A DNA stretch of 64,000 bases from Gammaproteobacteria bacterium (lineage in GTDB: Bacteria; Pseudomonadota; Gammaproteobacteria; Steroidobacterales; Foliamicaceae), in the NCBI GenBank assembly GCA_009845905.1, contig VXYS01000009.1, positions 1 to 64,000 on the forward strand. Direction: 5' to 3'. The notes beneath the pieces are model-generated. The model had not been told where the DNA came from and did not search any database. It was given only the letters and a program-made list of their open reading frames with translations. Of the stretch, positions 1 through 9,049 are shown in pieces; the first letter of the stretch is position 1; the number at the start of each line of letters is the position of its first letter. A program made the position numbers and the translations under genes.

Positions 1-55
1 CAATCGTCCCCACGTTCACATGCGGCTTGGTACGCTCAAATTTCGCCTTGGCCAT
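1..55 (-). CDS. tuf: Elongation factor Tu, N-terminal 18 codons (cut by window edge)
   Basis: Read on the minus strand from ATG at 55, the 18 codons give MAKAKFERTKPHVNVGTI, the well-known start of bacterial EF-Tu, the GTPase that delivers aminoacyl-tRNA to the ribosome. A strong Shine-Dalgarno, GGAAAGGAG, lies just upstream. It is the last visible gene of a tRNA-Tyr, tRNA-Gly, tRNA-Thr, tuf unit, the same order as the E. coli tufB locus. The rest of the gene lies outside the window. Confidence 0.97.
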   Translation of the reverse strand, partial: MAKAKFERTKPHVNVGTI

Positions 56-115
56 GACTTCTCCTTTCCGGATCGCGCGCGCCCGCGCGTAGCGTGTTGA
101 TCAGGTTGCAAAAAA

Positions 116-188
<73 letters not shown>

Positions 189-211
189 GACGTATACCCC
201 CTTCCGTTTGG

Positions 212-282
<71 letters not shown>

Positions 283-358
283 AATGCTCCGCAAGCCCTG
301 TTGTGTCCATTCCCGGCCGGGTACTCAAGAGATCCAGGGGAGCCACCACCTCGCAAAC

Positions 359-440
359 TGGAGGGGGTAGGATTCGAACCTACGAAGGCTGAGCCAGCAG
401 ATTTACAGTCTGCCCCCGTTGACCGCTTGGGTACCCCTCC
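359..440 (-). tRNA. tyrU: tRNA-Tyr (anticodon GTA)
   Basis: This is an 82-nt class II tRNA on the minus strand with a long variable arm (CTGGCTCAGCCTTCG region). The acceptor GGAGGGG pairs with CCCCTCC, the anticodon is GTA in the loop CTGTAAA, and the T arm reads GGTTCGAATCC. The discriminator is A and CCA is not encoded. It is the first gene of the tRNA-tuf operon; no fourth tRNA (E. coli thrU equivalent) is seen upstream. Confidence 0.96.
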
Positions 441-456
441 GTGGACGTAACGTCCC

Positions 457-486
457 ATCATGTCACAACGACTTTGCCGATGTCAA
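457..486 (-). promoter_or_regulatory. Sigma-70-type promoter of the tRNA-tuf operon
   Basis: On the minus strand a perfect -35 box TTGACA (481-486) is followed by an 18-bp spacer and a -10 box CATGAT (457-462, four of six consensus bases). A GC-rich discriminator (GGGACG) lies between the -10 and the tRNA-Tyr 5' end at 440. A GC-rich discriminator is typical of stringently controlled stable-RNA promoters; that control is inferred, not shown. Confidence 0.7.
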
Positions 487-496
487 CCCGCAGCCC

Positions 497-605
497 GCGT
501 CGATTCTTGCCCCTGCCTGCCGGGAGACGCATGAATCCATCCATGGAGCTTGCTCCGCCATCCCTGGCTCCAATACTCCCTGCAGGCAGGGGCAAGAATC
601 GACGC
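497..605. repeat. Family A long-arm inverted repeat, copy 1
   Basis: Perfectly complementary 24-bp arms (497-520 and 582-605) enclose a 61-base core. Read on the minus strand, the core carries GAGCCAGGGATGGCGG, then CATGGATGGATTCATGCG, bounded by GGGAG and CTCCC. The same core occurs at four other places in the window with unrelated arm sequences. This copy lies between the tRNA promoter and the RND operon. Confidence 0.9.
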
Positions 606-690
606 TCCCGCTGGTGCGCTTCGGTGCGAATCCGGGAGGACGGGCTGGGGCGAATTGGTTTATTGGAATTATGGTGGAAAATAAGGCCCC

Positions 691-1809
691 ATGCGACGCA
701 TAACCCTTCCGCTGCTGATCGCCATGATCACCGCCGGACTCATCGCCCTGCTGGTGATCACGCGCCCCAGCATGGCGCCGGTCGAGCAGGCGGAAATCCG
801 GTGGCCGGTGCGGGTCGCCGTCGCGCGGTTCCAGGACCTGCGCCCGGTGCTCGAACTGTACGGCGAAATCGTCGCCGGGCGCGAGAGCGAACTCAGGGCG
901 CTGACGCCCGGGCCGATCGCGGTGGTCGGGGAAAACTTCCGGGAAGGCGCCAGGGTCGCGGAAGGCGAACTGCTGGTGCGCGTCGATCCGTTCGACTACG
1001 AGATTGCGCTGGCGGAGCAGAGCGCCGCCGCGGCCGAGGCCGAAGCGCAGTTGCGCCTGAAAGAGCAGGACATGGAGCGCATCGAGGCGCTGTACGCCGA
1101 GGGCAACGTCTCGGCCCAGCAGCGGGACACCGCGGAACTGGAGCTGGAAATGGCGCGTGCCGGCCTGGAGCGCAGTCAGGCAGCCGCGCGGCGGGCCGAG
1201 CGGGACCTGCGCGACACCCGGCTGGTGGCGCCGTACGACGGCGTCCTGGTGGACGTGAACGCCAACCTGGGCAAACAGTTGTCCACCTCGGACCGTGTGG
1301 CGCGCATCGTGGACCCGGCGTCGCTGGAGGTGGGATTCCCCCTTTCCAACGAACAGTATGGCCGGCTGATGTCCGAGGGAAGCCTGATGGGCCGGCCGGC
1401 GCGGATCTTCTGGAAGGTCGGCGAAGTCGAACTGGAATACGGCGCGCGGATTGAACGGCTGGGCGGCGAGATCGCCGCGGCCAGCGGCGGCGTGCGGGTC
1501 TTCGCGGAATTGCTCGACACCTCGATCGACACCCCGCTCCGCCCCGGCGCCTTCGTGCGGATCGAACTCGACGACCGGCTCTATCCCGCCGTCGCGGCGA
1601 TCCCGGAGACCGCGCTGTACGGCGAGGACCAGGTGTTCGTGGTCGAGAGCGGGCGGCTGAAGTCCCGGCTTGTCGAACTGCACGGCTACGACGGCGAATT
1701 GATGTTGCTGGGCAGGGCACAGGAGAATGCGCTCAGGGACGGCGAGCAGGTGGTCATCACCCAGCTCCGCGAAGCCGGCGAGAACGCCCGGGCGGTGGTC
1801 GTCGAGTAA
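691..1809 (+). CDS. RND efflux periplasmic adaptor (HlyD/MFP family)
   Basis: This 372-residue membrane fusion protein is expected to bridge the inner-membrane RND pump encoded next and an outer-membrane channel. It has an N-terminal membrane anchor (about residues 5-24). A lipoyl half-motif (about 65-98) is followed by an alanine- and glutamate-rich helical hairpin (about 105-170), the second lipoyl half (LVAPYDGVLVDVNANLG) and beta-barrel segments ending near VVITQLREAG. The start has an AAGG box a few bases upstream. The RND gene follows 15 bases after the stop, so the two are probably cotranscribed. No outer-membrane factor is in the window. The substrate is unknown. Confidence 0.92.
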   Translation: MRRITLPLLIAMITAGLIALLVITRPSMAPVEQAEIRWPVRVAVARFQDLRPVLELYGEIVAGRESELRALTPGPIAVVGENFREGARVAEGELLVRVDPFDYEIALAEQSAAAAEAEAQLRLKEQDMERIEALYAEGNVSAQQRDTAELELEMARAGLERSQAAARRAERDLRDTRLVAPYDGVLVDVNANLGKQLSTSDRVARIVDPASLEVGFPLSNEQYGRLMSEGSLMGRPARIFWKVGEVELEYGARIERLGGEIAAASGGVRVFAELLDTSIDTPLRPGAFVRIELDDRLYPAVAAIPETALYGEDQVFVVESGRLKSRLVELHGYDGELMLLGRAQENALRDGEQVVITQLREAGENARAVVVE

Positions 1810-1824
1810 TCGGACCGAACCGAT

Positions 1825-4800
1825 ATGGCCGCCAACCGCATGCTCGTCTTCTTCGCTCGCCACAAGGTGGCCGGCAACCTGCTGATGGCGCTGATGATCC
1901 TGTTCGGGCTGCTGGGACTCACTCAGCTCAACCGCCAGCTCATGCCCGATTTCACGCTGGAACAGATCCAGATCGACATCACCTGGCCCGGCGCCAGCAC
2001 CCAGGACATCGAGTCGAACGTGATCGAGCCCATGGAACGCGAGTTCATGCTTCTGGACAACCTGGACCGGGTCTATGCCACCTCCTTCGAGGGACGCGCC
2101 GTGGTCCAGCTGGACTTCGATTACGGCAGCAACATGGCCAAGGCCCTCACCGACGTGCAGTCGGCGGTGGCGCGGGTGGCGACCTTCCCCCAGGAAATGG
2201 AACGCCCCATAGTCCGGCTGCTGACGCCCACCGAGGTCATTTGCAATATCGAGATTTCCGGCCCGTTCACGGAGAGCGCGCTGAAGGCGTACGCCTGGGA
2301 AATCCGCAACGCCCTGCTGCAGCGGGGCGTCAGTTCGATCCGCATGAGCGGCCTGCGCAAGAGCGAGCTTCGGGTGGAAGTGCCCGCGGAGACCCTGCGG
2401 CGGCTTGACCTGACGCTGGAGGACATCGCCCAGCGCATCGCGCGCTCCAGCCTCGACCTGCCCGGCGGGACGCTCGATACCGACCGCATCTCGCGCCAGA
2501 TTCGCAGCGAACGGCGGGCCCGCACGGCGGCCGAACTCGGCGAACTGGAAGTCCTTTCCAACGAGTCCGGCGAACGGCTGCAATTGAAGGACATCGCGCG
2601 GATCCACGAAACTGCGGCCGACGGCGAGGTGGCCCGGAAGGTCGGAGAGCATGCCTCGATAAACATGAACGTCAGGCGCAGCCGCGGCGTGGATTCGATG
2701 CTGGCGCAGCAGGGGGTTGAGTCGTACCTGGACGAATTCCGCGCCACCGCTCCCGCCAGCCTCAAGGTGGAACTGTTCGACGTCTTCGCCGACCAGGTGA
2801 CCCAGCGCGTGAACATGCTGCTGGTCAACGGCGCCGGCGGGCTGCTGCTGGTGCTGGCGGTGCTTTACATATTCCTGGGCGGACGGCCGGCCTTCTGGGT
2901 CGCCATCGGCATCCCGATCTCGTTCCTCGCGGCGATGGCCGGCATGGCGGCCATCGGACTGAGCCTCAACATGATCAGCATGTTCGCGCTGATCATGGGC
3001 ATCGGCATCATCGTCGACGACGCCATCGTGGTGTCCGAACACGCCGGCACCCTCTACAACGCTGGCGTACCGGGAGGCGAGGCCGCCGAACGTGCGGCGC
3101 GCGTCATGTTTCCGCCGGTTCTGGCCGCGTCGCTCACCACGCTGGCGGCATTCCTGCCGATACTGCTGGTCCAGGAGGAAGTGGGCAGCGTCGTCAAGGA
3201 ACTTCCGCTCACGCTGGGCTTCGTAATTGCAGCCAGCCTTGTGGAGTGCTTCCTGGTGTTGCCCATGCACCTGCGCACGGCGTTGACCAAGCAGGGCAAG
3301 CCGGCGCCCTGGCGCATCCGCTTCGACGAGGGCTTCGCGCGCTTCCGCCGGGGCGCGTTCAGCCGCTTGCTCAAGACGGCGCTGCGGCAACGCTACGCGA
3401 GCGTGACCACCGCGATTTGCCTGTTCCTTCTGTCGATCACGATGATGACCACCGGAAGATTGGGTTTCGACTTCTTCCCGGCGCCGGAATCCGACCTGGT
3501 GTTCGCCAATTTCTCCTTCACCCCCGGGGCCCCGCGGCGCGAATCCGAAGTCATGGTGGCCGAACTCGGCAGGTCATCGCGGGCCGCCGAGCGCAGTCTC
3601 GGCTATGCGCCCGGCGATTTGATCGCCTTCGGCGTGGGCTCGGTGGCCACGCGCGATCCCGGCGTGGGGAACGCGCCGCTGGAGGTCAGCGCCGACCACC
3701 TGGGCGTGTATACGCTCGAACTGGCGCCCGGCGATACGCGCGAGGTGCGCAACGAGGCGTTCATCGAGGCATGGAAGCGCGAGGTCACGCGTTCTCCCGG
3801 CGTCGAAAAACTCATTTTCTTCTCCCGGCAGGTGGCGGGGCCGCCGGGCAATGACGTGGAACTGAGCCTCTCCGGCGCCAGCCTGGAGGACATGAAGGCG
3901 GCCGCCGTCTATGCGGCCGGATGGCTGTCGGCGGTACCGGGCGTGGACTCGGTGGACGACGACCTGCCGCGCGGCAAGCAGGAAGTCCTGCTGGAGATCA
4001 CGCCGGCCGGAGAAGCCATGGGATTCAGCGCGGCCGAGGTCGCGCGCCAGGTGCGCAACGCCTACGAAGGGGCGCTGGCCGACCGGGTTCCGCGCGACGA
4101 GGAAGAACTGCGGGTGCTGGTGAAGCTGCCGGAAGCGGGACCGGGCGAGGCCGGCCTGCGCAGTCTTTACCTGCGCTCCCGCTCGGGCGTGGAAGCGCCG
4201 CTGACCGAAGTCGTGGACCTGCGCCAGCGGGTGGGCTTCTCCCAGATCCGGCGCACCGACGGAGTGCGCCAGGTCACGGTGTCGGCCGACATCAACCCCA
4301 CGATGACGACCAGCGGGCAGGTGATACGCGCCATGCAGGAACAGGGCGTCATGCGCACGATACGGGAACGGTATGGCGTCGCGATCAACTTTCTGGGACG
4401 CGCCGAGCAGCAGCAGATGGCGCTGGAGGACTTCCAGATGGCGGCGATGGTGGCCCTCGGCAGCATCTACATCGTGCTGGCCTGGGTGTTCGCCCGCTAC
4501 GCAATGCCGCTGGTGGTGATGAGCGTGATTCCCTTCGGACTGGTGGGGGCGATCCTGGGCCACCTGGCGTTCGGCTTCAACCTGAGCATGTTCAGCCTGG
4601 TTGCCCTGCTGGGGCTGGCCGGCGTGCTCGTGAACGACTCGATCATCCTGGTATCGGCCGTGCAGCGCCACCGCGACGAGGGCGAGTCGATGATGGATGC
4701 GCTGGTGCACGGCGCGCAGGAGCGCCTGCGGCCGGTGCTGATGACCAGCATGACCACGATCGTGGGCGTTACGCCCATCCTTTTCGAAGGCAGCCTTCAG

Positions 4801-4989
4801 GCGCAACTGGTGCAGCCGCTGGCGATCACGCTGGTGTTCGGACTGGCGCTGGCGCCGCCGCTGGTGCTGGTATACGTGCCCTGCGTCATGGCGATCGGCG
4901 GCGACCTGAGCAGGCGCTCCCGCGCCCGCCGCACGCGCCGGCAACCGCGCGTCTCGCTGGGCGGGAGGGCGTCCTCGCCCTCCACGTAA
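1825..4989 (+). CDS. RND-family multidrug efflux permease (AcrB/HAE-like)
   Basis: The 1054-residue length and layout match HAE-type RND pumps: TM1 near residues 13-32, two large periplasmic loops, and two six-helix bundles. The proton-relay aspartate pair is present at D398-D399 in [10 protein letters not shown] of TM4. The usual TM10 lysine is not seen; that helix reads [10 protein letters not shown], as in a subset of RND proteins. The last residues (from about 1046, GGRASSPST) are encoded by a GC hairpin of repeat family B, so the native C-terminus was probably altered by it. It is paired with the adaptor upstream and acts in the inner membrane. The substrate cannot be predicted. Confidence 0.93.
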   Translation: MAANRMLVFFARHKVAGNLLMALMILFGLLGLTQLNRQLMPDFTLEQIQIDITWPGASTQDIESNVIEPMEREFMLLDNLDRVYATSFEGRAVVQLDFDYGSNMAKALTDVQSAVARVATFPQEMERPIVRLLTPTEVICNIEISGPFTESALKAYAWEIRNALLQRGVSSIRMSGLRKSELRVEVPAETLRRLDLTLEDIAQRIARSSLDLPGGTLDTDRISRQIRSERRARTAAELGELEVLSNESGERLQLKDIARIHETAADGEVARKVGEHASINMNVRRSRGVDSMLAQQGVESYLDEFRATAPASLKVELFDVFADQVTQRVNMLLVNGAGGLLLVLAVLYIFLGGRPAFWVAIGIPISFLAAMAGMAAIGLSLNMISMFALIMGIGIIVDDAIVVSEHAGTLYNAGVPGGEAAERAARVMFPPVLAASLTTLAAFLPILLVQEEVGSVVKELPLTLGFVIAASLVECFLVLPMHLRTALTKQGKPAPWRIRFDEGFARFRRGAFSRLLKTALRQRYASVTTAICLFLLSITMMTTGRLGFDFFPAPESDLVFANFSFTPGAPRRESEVMVAELGRSSRAAERSLGYAPGDLIAFGVGSVATRDPGVGNAPLEVSADHLGVYTLELAPGDTREVRNEAFIEAWKREVTRSPGVEKLIFFSRQVAGPPGNDVELSLSGASLEDMKAAAVYAAGWLSAVPGVDSVDDDLPRGKQEVLLEITPAGEAMGFSAAEVARQVRNAYEGALADRVPRDEEELRVLVKLPEAGPGEAGLRSLYLRSRSGVEAPLTEVVDLRQRVGFSQIRRTDGVRQVTVSADINPTMTTSGQVIRAMQEQGVMRTIRERYGVAINFLGRAEQQQMALEDFQMAAMVALGSIYIVLAWVFARYAMPLVVMSVIPFGLVGAILGHLAFGFNLSMFSLVALLGLAGVLVNDSIILVSAVQRHRDEGESMMDALVHGAQERLRPVLMTSMTTIVGVTPILFEGSLQAQLVQPLAITLVFGLALAPPLVLVYVPCVMAIGGDLSRRSRARRTRRQPRVSLGGRASSPST
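4964..4983. repeat. Family B GC hairpin inside the RND gene 3' end
   Basis: GGAGGGCG and CGCCCTCC form a perfect 8-bp stem around TCCT. It is translated as the final residues of the RND pump and ends six bases before its stop codon. The same stem sequence recurs at 50464-50482 and 57112-57130. Confidence 0.75.
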
Positions 4990-5027
4990 CGCAGCCTTTG
5001 CCGCCAGGGCGTCTTGAATACGTCGTG

Positions 5028-6155
5028 ATGATCGAGGAGATGCGCGAAGTTGTCGCGCGCTGGGTGGCGGACCGGCTGGCGCCGCGGGCCGCGCAGATCG
5101 ATTCCGACAATGAATTTCCGCGCGATCTCTGGCCTGAGCTGGGCGAACTGGGGGTCCTGGGCATTACGGCGGAGGAGGAGTTCGGCGGCGCCGGGCTGGG
5201 CTATCTCGCCCATTGCGTGGTCATGGAGGAGATTTCCCGCGGTTCCGGCTCGGTAGGGCTGTCCTACGGCGCGCATTCGAATCTCTGCGTCAACCAGATC
5301 AGCCTGCACGGCACCCGCGCGCAGAAAGCGAAATATCTTCCCCGGCTGATTTCGGGAGAGCACGTGGGGGCGCTGGCCATGTCCGAGGCGGGCGCGGGCT
5401 CCGACGTCATGTCGATGAAGCTGCGGGCCGAAAGAAAGCCGGACCACTTCCTCCTCAACGGCAACAAGATGTGGATCACCAACGGACCCGTGGCCGAAAC
5501 CTTCGTCGTCTATGCCAGGACGGATCCGGATGCGGGCTCCCACGGCCTGTCCGCGTTTATCGTGGAGAGAGGCTTTGATGGATTCTCGACCGGACCGAAG
5601 CTGGACAAGCTCGGCATGCGCGGCTCCGACACCTGCGAGCTCGTGTTCGAAAACTGCGCCGTGCCCGAGGAGAACCTGCTCGGGGAAATCAACGAGGGCG
5701 TCGGGATCCTGATGTCGGGACTGGACTACGAACGCGCGATACTGGCCGCCGGGTCCGTCGGCATCATGCAGGCCTGCCTGGACGTGGCGGTGCCGTATAC
5801 GCGCGAACGCAGGCAGTTCGGCGAGCCCATAGGTTCCTTTCAGCTCGTGCAGGGCAAGCTGGCGGACATGTACGCGGCGACCGGCGCCTGCCGCGCCTAT
5901 GCGTATGAAGTCGCCAGCGCCTGCGACCGCGGCGACGCGTCACGAAAGGACGCCGCCGCCTGCATTCTGTTCGTATCCGAGAGGGCCACTCGCGTCGCGC
6001 TGGACGCGATCCAGCTACTGGGAGGCAGCGGCTACGTCAACGAGTATCCGACCGGGCGCCTGCTGCGCGACGCCAAGCTCTACGAGATCGGCGCCGGCAC
6101 CTCCGAAATCCGCCGCATGCTGATCGGCCGCGAACTCTTCGAAGCCGCCAGCTAA
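5028..6155 (+). CDS. Acyl-CoA dehydrogenase, isovaleryl-CoA dehydrogenase type
   Basis: This 375-residue FAD enzyme is predicted to oxidise isovaleryl-CoA to 3-methylcrotonyl-CoA in leucine breakdown. It carries family segments [37 protein letters not shown] and [12 protein letters not shown]. The probable catalytic base is E235, in [12 protein letters not shown], the position used by isovaleryl-CoA dehydrogenases. The C-terminus has [13 protein letters not shown] and the typical [14 protein letters not shown] ending. The start at 5028 is slightly short compared with the family, lacking the usual first helix turn; the frame is open further upstream but that part is not homologous. There are 38 bases between it and the RND stop. 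Other leucine-pathway genes are not present here. Confidence 0.88.
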   Translation: MIEEMREVVARWVADRLAPRAAQIDSDNEFPRDLWPELGELGVLGITAEEEFGGAGLGYLAHCVVMEEISRGSGSVGLSYGAHSNLCVNQISLHGTRAQKAKYLPRLISGEHVGALAMSEAGAGSDVMSMKLRAERKPDHFLLNGNKMWITNGPVAETFVVYARTDPDAGSHGLSAFIVERGFDGFSTGPKLDKLGMRGSDTCELVFENCAVPEENLLGEINEGVGILMSGLDYERAILAAGSVGIMQACLDVAVPYTRERRQFGEPIGSFQLVQGKLADMYAATGACRAYAYEVASACDRGDASRKDAAACILFVSERATRVALDAIQLLGGSGYVNEYPTGRLLRDAKLYEIGAGTSEIRRMLIGRELFEAAS

Positions 6156-6177
6156 AGCCCCGCGACCGCCCACTAAA

Positions 6178-6278
6178 GCCCTTCGTTCGTCCCCCTCCTC
6201 GTGGGAGCGTTGGAGCAGGGACAGCGAGAAACGAGCCAGGGATGGCGTCTCCAACGAGGAGGGGGACGAACGAAGGGC
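6178..6278. repeat. Family A long-arm inverted repeat, copy 2
   Basis: Perfect 25-bp arms (6178-6202 and 6254-6278) enclose a shorter core with GGGAGCGTTGGAGC and GAGCCAGGGATGGCG. A degenerate second half-copy follows (about 6285-6345; CGAGCCAGGATGGCGCCTCC). It lies between two convergent genes, the acyl-CoA dehydrogenase and the Rieske oxygenase, where a bidirectional terminator would be expected. No T-tract is attached. Confidence 0.9.
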
Positions 6279-6366
6279 GAGGAAGCGCGAACAGCGGAAC
6301 CGAGCCAGGATGGCGCCTCCCCAGAAGGGGTGACGCAGAAAAGGGCGAGGGCCGAGGCCCGGCTGT

Positions 6367-7542
6367 TTAGGCGCCGACGGCGCGCAGGGGTTGGGCGGTG
6401 GGCCTGGGCTCCACTAACGGCACCGGGTCCAGCACCCAGGCCTGCGACTTGCGCCGCGCCGGCGACGGAATCGCATAGACCACGTTGCGTTTCGCCCGCA
6501 TGCGCTTGAGCTCGTCGGCGTCGATGCGCCAGCCCATGTCGTCCCACTGCTGCAGGCGCTCCCGGTAAAGCCAGATCACCTTGTCGGCCGGCATCAGCAA
6601 CTCGCGGGTGCTGCGTTCGGCCGGCGTGCACACCGGGTCGAGCTTCTCGATCACCGTGCGGTCCTGCTCGGCGATCGCGAAGTTGCGCTTGTCCATGTTG
6701 TCGTCGGCGATCTTCAGGAACCACTTGTTCTTGGGGATCATGCAGTTGCGCATGGACACCAGGAAGGTGTGCAGGTAGTGCTCGTCCACCGGAGTCTCCC
6801 AGACGTACTGGTGGAACCACTTGGTGGGCGTGAGGTGGATGTAGGTGTAGAGGCCGTTCGGTCCGTGGTGGCCGGAGCCCGCGTCCAGCGGACCGTCGTA
6901 GTTGCGGATCCTCTTCATCAGCCAGTTCTTGAGCGGCGGCGACTGGAAAGTGTGCATGAACTCGAACCCATGGTCATGGTGATCGATCCGCAACTCGTTG
7001 ACCTTGTACTCCGCGCGCTCGCCGGAGTAGCCGTGGGTGGGATGCACGAATTCGTTGTGGGCCGGGTCCAGGCCGTTCTCCACCGCGCGCTCGTAATTGG
7101 CGTTCCAGTGGTAGTCCATCGTGTTGGCCCGCCAGCCGTCCTTGCCCCACTCGGGAATCGGCATGATGGGCGGACGCTCCTCTTCCGGCAGGTCGCCGAG
7201 GAACACGAAGATCAGGCCGTAGCGCTCCTCTGTGGGATAGCCGTCCACCTGGCCGCGCGGCGGCACCTTCTTGCGGCCTTCGGGACCGAGCGAGGGGATG
7301 CTTACGCAGCGTCCGCTGCCGTCGTACTGCCAGCCGTGATAGGGGCACTGCACGCAGTCGCCCATGACCTTGCCGCCGGACAGCGCCGCCCCGCGGTGGA
7401 TACAGGTGTCACTGAGACAATGCGCCTTGCCTTTGGAGTCGCGGAACAGCACGAATTCGTGGCTGAGCATGCGAACGCGAATCGGCTTGTCGGCAGTGAG
7501 CTTTTCGGAACGCTCCGCGGCGTACCAGAAATTGATATACAT
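6367..7542 (-). CDS. Rieske non-heme iron oxygenase, alpha subunit
   Basis: This 391-residue protein should catalyse NAD(P)H-driven hydroxylation, demethylation or desaturation of an unknown substrate, with electrons from a separate reductase. The Rieske [2Fe-2S] ligands are visible as C47-I-H49 and C66-P-Y-H69. The mononuclear iron site is N-G-L-D159-P-A-H162-NEFV-H167, and a further acidic segment near IAEQDRTVIE fits the third ligand. The start MYINFWYA at 7542 is chosen because GAGGAGG lies directly upstream; a longer TTG start would place this ribosome site inside the gene. No reductase or ferredoxin gene is adjacent, so it must use a partner encoded elsewhere. Confidence 0.92.
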   Translation of the reverse strand: MYINFWYAAERSEKLTADKPIRVRMLSHEFVLFRDSKGKAHCLSDTCIHRGAALSGGKVMGDCVQCPYHGWQYDGSGRCVSIPSLGPEGRKKVPPRGQVDGYPTEERYGLIFVFLGDLPEEERPPIMPIPEWGKDGWRANTMDYHWNANYERAVENGLDPAHNEFVHPTHGYSGERAEYKVNELRIDHHDHGFEFMHTFQSPPLKNWLMKRIRNYDGPLDAGSGHHGPNGLYTYIHLTPTKWFHQYVWETPVDEHYLHTFLVSMRNCMIPKNKWFLKIADDNMDKRNFAIAEQDRTVIEKLDPVCTPAERSTRELLMPADKVIWLYRERLQQWDDMGWRIDADELKRMRAKRNVVYAIPSPARRKSQAWVLDPVPLVEPRPTAQPLRAVGA

Positions 7543-7689
7543 GATCTGCCTCCTCAAAGAAGGTCGGGTATCTGATTGTAGCGCAGCCCGCGCAGGGGGA
7601 AATTCGCCCTTTTCGCGGTTTTCGGATTCACCGGGTCGTTGCCGCCCACGGCCGCGCGTTCCGCCGTGTACCTTCCAGTATCGGCGGTG

Positions 7690-8295
7690 TCATATCTTCT
7701 CGAAGATCACAACAACGCGAAACCGGTGATTCGTGCTCTTGACCATCCCGATCAGGCCGACAATGCGCCATTGGTCTTTCCGATACATCGGCAGCACCTG
7801 GTCCAGCCACACGACATGCGTTCCCGCCGATGCCTTCCGCCCGAGGGCGCGCATCACCAGATTGCGCTTCACCATCGTGGGCTGATAGTGGTCCGCATCC
7901 TCTATGGAGTAGGGTGGATCGGCAAGAATCAGATCGTATTGGTCAACGGGAACGCCCGCCAGCTTTTGCGCGTCGTCAAGATAGGTCGGCTCGAGATCCG
8001 GATTCAGGTCCACGGTATCGCCCGGAAGAACGGACAGGTCCACCCGCCCCGAGAACAGGTGAAGGACCTTTTGCTTTTCCGGGAAAAGGGCCTTGATCCG
8101 CCTCAGATACCCGGCGGGATAACCGCCGTAGTAGCCACTGCGAACCTGGTAGTTGTTGCCCATGATCCACATACCAAGCAAGCGCCCGTCTTCCCCTATG
8201 TACAGACTTTGGGGAAAGGGCAGCGCCGCGTAATGATTGATACGATCTTCGATCGTTGTCGTCAGGTCCTCATCACGGGAAGGCGGGGTCTGCAC
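7690..8295 (-). CDS. Orphan DNA adenine/cytosine-N methyltransferase-like protein
   Basis: The 201-residue protein has the amino-methyltransferase catalytic motif DPPY (126-129, in DLILADPPYS) and a motif-I-like segment VLHLFSG (77-83) for S-adenosylmethionine. Such short DNA methylases are usually found in phages or as orphans; no restriction endonuclease is nearby. It starts with GTG nine bases after the M50 protease gene, preceded by GAGAG, so it is probably the last gene of that operon. Its target sequence is unknown. An RNA methylase is possible but less likely. Confidence 0.72.
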   Translation of the reverse strand: MQTPPSRDEDLTTTIEDRINHYAALPFPQSLYIGEDGRLLGMWIMGNNYQVRSGYYGGYPAGYLRRIKALFPEKQKVLHLFSGRVDLSVLPGDTVDLNPDLEPTYLDDAQKLAGVPVDQYDLILADPPYSIEDADHYQPTMVKRNLVMRALGRKASAGTHVVWLDQVLPMYRKDQWRIVGLIGMVKSTNHRFRVVVIFEKI

Positions 8296-8304
8296 AGGCC
8301 GCTC

Positions 8305-9018
8305 TCAGAAGTGGCCGGCCAGCAGCAGGACCAGTTGCCGGATCGATCGCGTAACGGGAATGATGACGGTCTGGAAAATGCTCCAGTTCCTGCCCATCTG
8401 GGCGCCCAGCCAGGGCAGCACGAACAACAGCAGCAGCAGGATCGCGAACCCGTGCCGCTCCAGGCGCGCCAGGGGCGCCGCCAGCGAGTTCGGCAACAGT
8501 CCCACGGCCACCCGGCCGCCGTCCAGAGGCGGCAGGGGCAGCATGTTGAAGACGGCCAGCAGCACGTTGAAGTAGATGGCCATCTGCAGCACGTCCACCA
8601 GCCAGGCGTCGAGGGCGGAGGTCAGCGGCCCGCCGGCGGCGTGCAGCAGCAGGGCGGCGACCCAGGCCTGCAGCAGGTTGCACGCCGGACCCGCCGCCGC
8701 CACCTTCACCATGTCGATGCGCGGATTGCGCAGGCGGTGGAAGGCCACAGGAACCGGCTTGGCGTAGCCGAACATGAAGCTGCCGCCGGACAGGGCCAGC
8801 AGGATCAGGGGCATGGCCACGGTGCCGATCGGGTCGATGTGGCGCAGGGGATTGATGGAAATGCGGCCCAGTCGCTGGGCCGTGTCGTCGCCGAGCTTCA
8901 GCGCCGCGTAGCCGTGCGCGGCCTCGTGCAGCGTGATGGCGAGCAGCAGTGGGACGATCCAGATGGACAGTCCATAGATCAGGTTTCCGAGCGAGTCCAT
9001 TGTTCCGGGCGAGTCCAT
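8305..9018 (-). CDS. M50-family (site-2) intramembrane metalloprotease, YwhC/FtsH-peptidase-like
   Basis: This 237-residue multispanning protein has the zinc motif H31-E-A-A-H35 in a membrane helix. A second motif, N158-MLPLPPL-D166-GG, supplies the third zinc ligand. This matches the short M50B branch without PDZ domains, distinct from RseP. The start at 9018 is preceded by AGGGAAG; a second in-frame ATG at 9000 has a weaker site. It lies 31 bases after the DUF4340 gene and 9 before the methylase gene. The substrate is unknown. Confidence 0.9.
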   Translation of the reverse strand: MDSPGTMDSLGNLIYGLSIWIVPLLLAITLHEAAHGYAALKLGDDTAQRLGRISINPLRHIDPIGTVAMPLILLALSGGSFMFGYAKPVPVAFHRLRNPRIDMVKVAAAGPACNLLQAWVAALLLHAAGGPLTSALDAWLVDVLQMAIYFNVLLAVFNMLPLPPLDGGRVAVGLLPNSLAAPLARLERHGFAILLLLLFVLPWLGAQMGRNWSIFQTVIIPVTRSIRQLVLLLAGHF

Positions 9019-9049
9019 CTGCGCTTCCCTGCCGGAAGTCTATACGCGC

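Noticed and set aside
497..605. Family A element as a classical transposable element (MITE)
   Set aside because: No transposase-like gene or clear target-site duplication was visible and arm sequences differ between copies, unlike terminal inverted repeats of a MITE. Not fully excluded without relatives.
463..3390. Very long open frame on the minus strand opposite the RND genes
   Set aside because: It is a shadow of GC-rich coding sequence; its translation is rich in H, R, G and Q with no recognisable domain, while the plus-strand frame encodes clear RND proteins.
3574..4944. Second long minus-strand open frame opposite the RND pump
   Set aside because: Same reason: low-complexity composition and no homology; the real gene is on the opposite strand.
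3921..5027. N-terminal extension of the acyl-CoA dehydrogenase frame
   Set aside because: The frame is open but overlaps the RND gene in another frame and shows no dehydrogenase homology; the enzyme starts near 5028.
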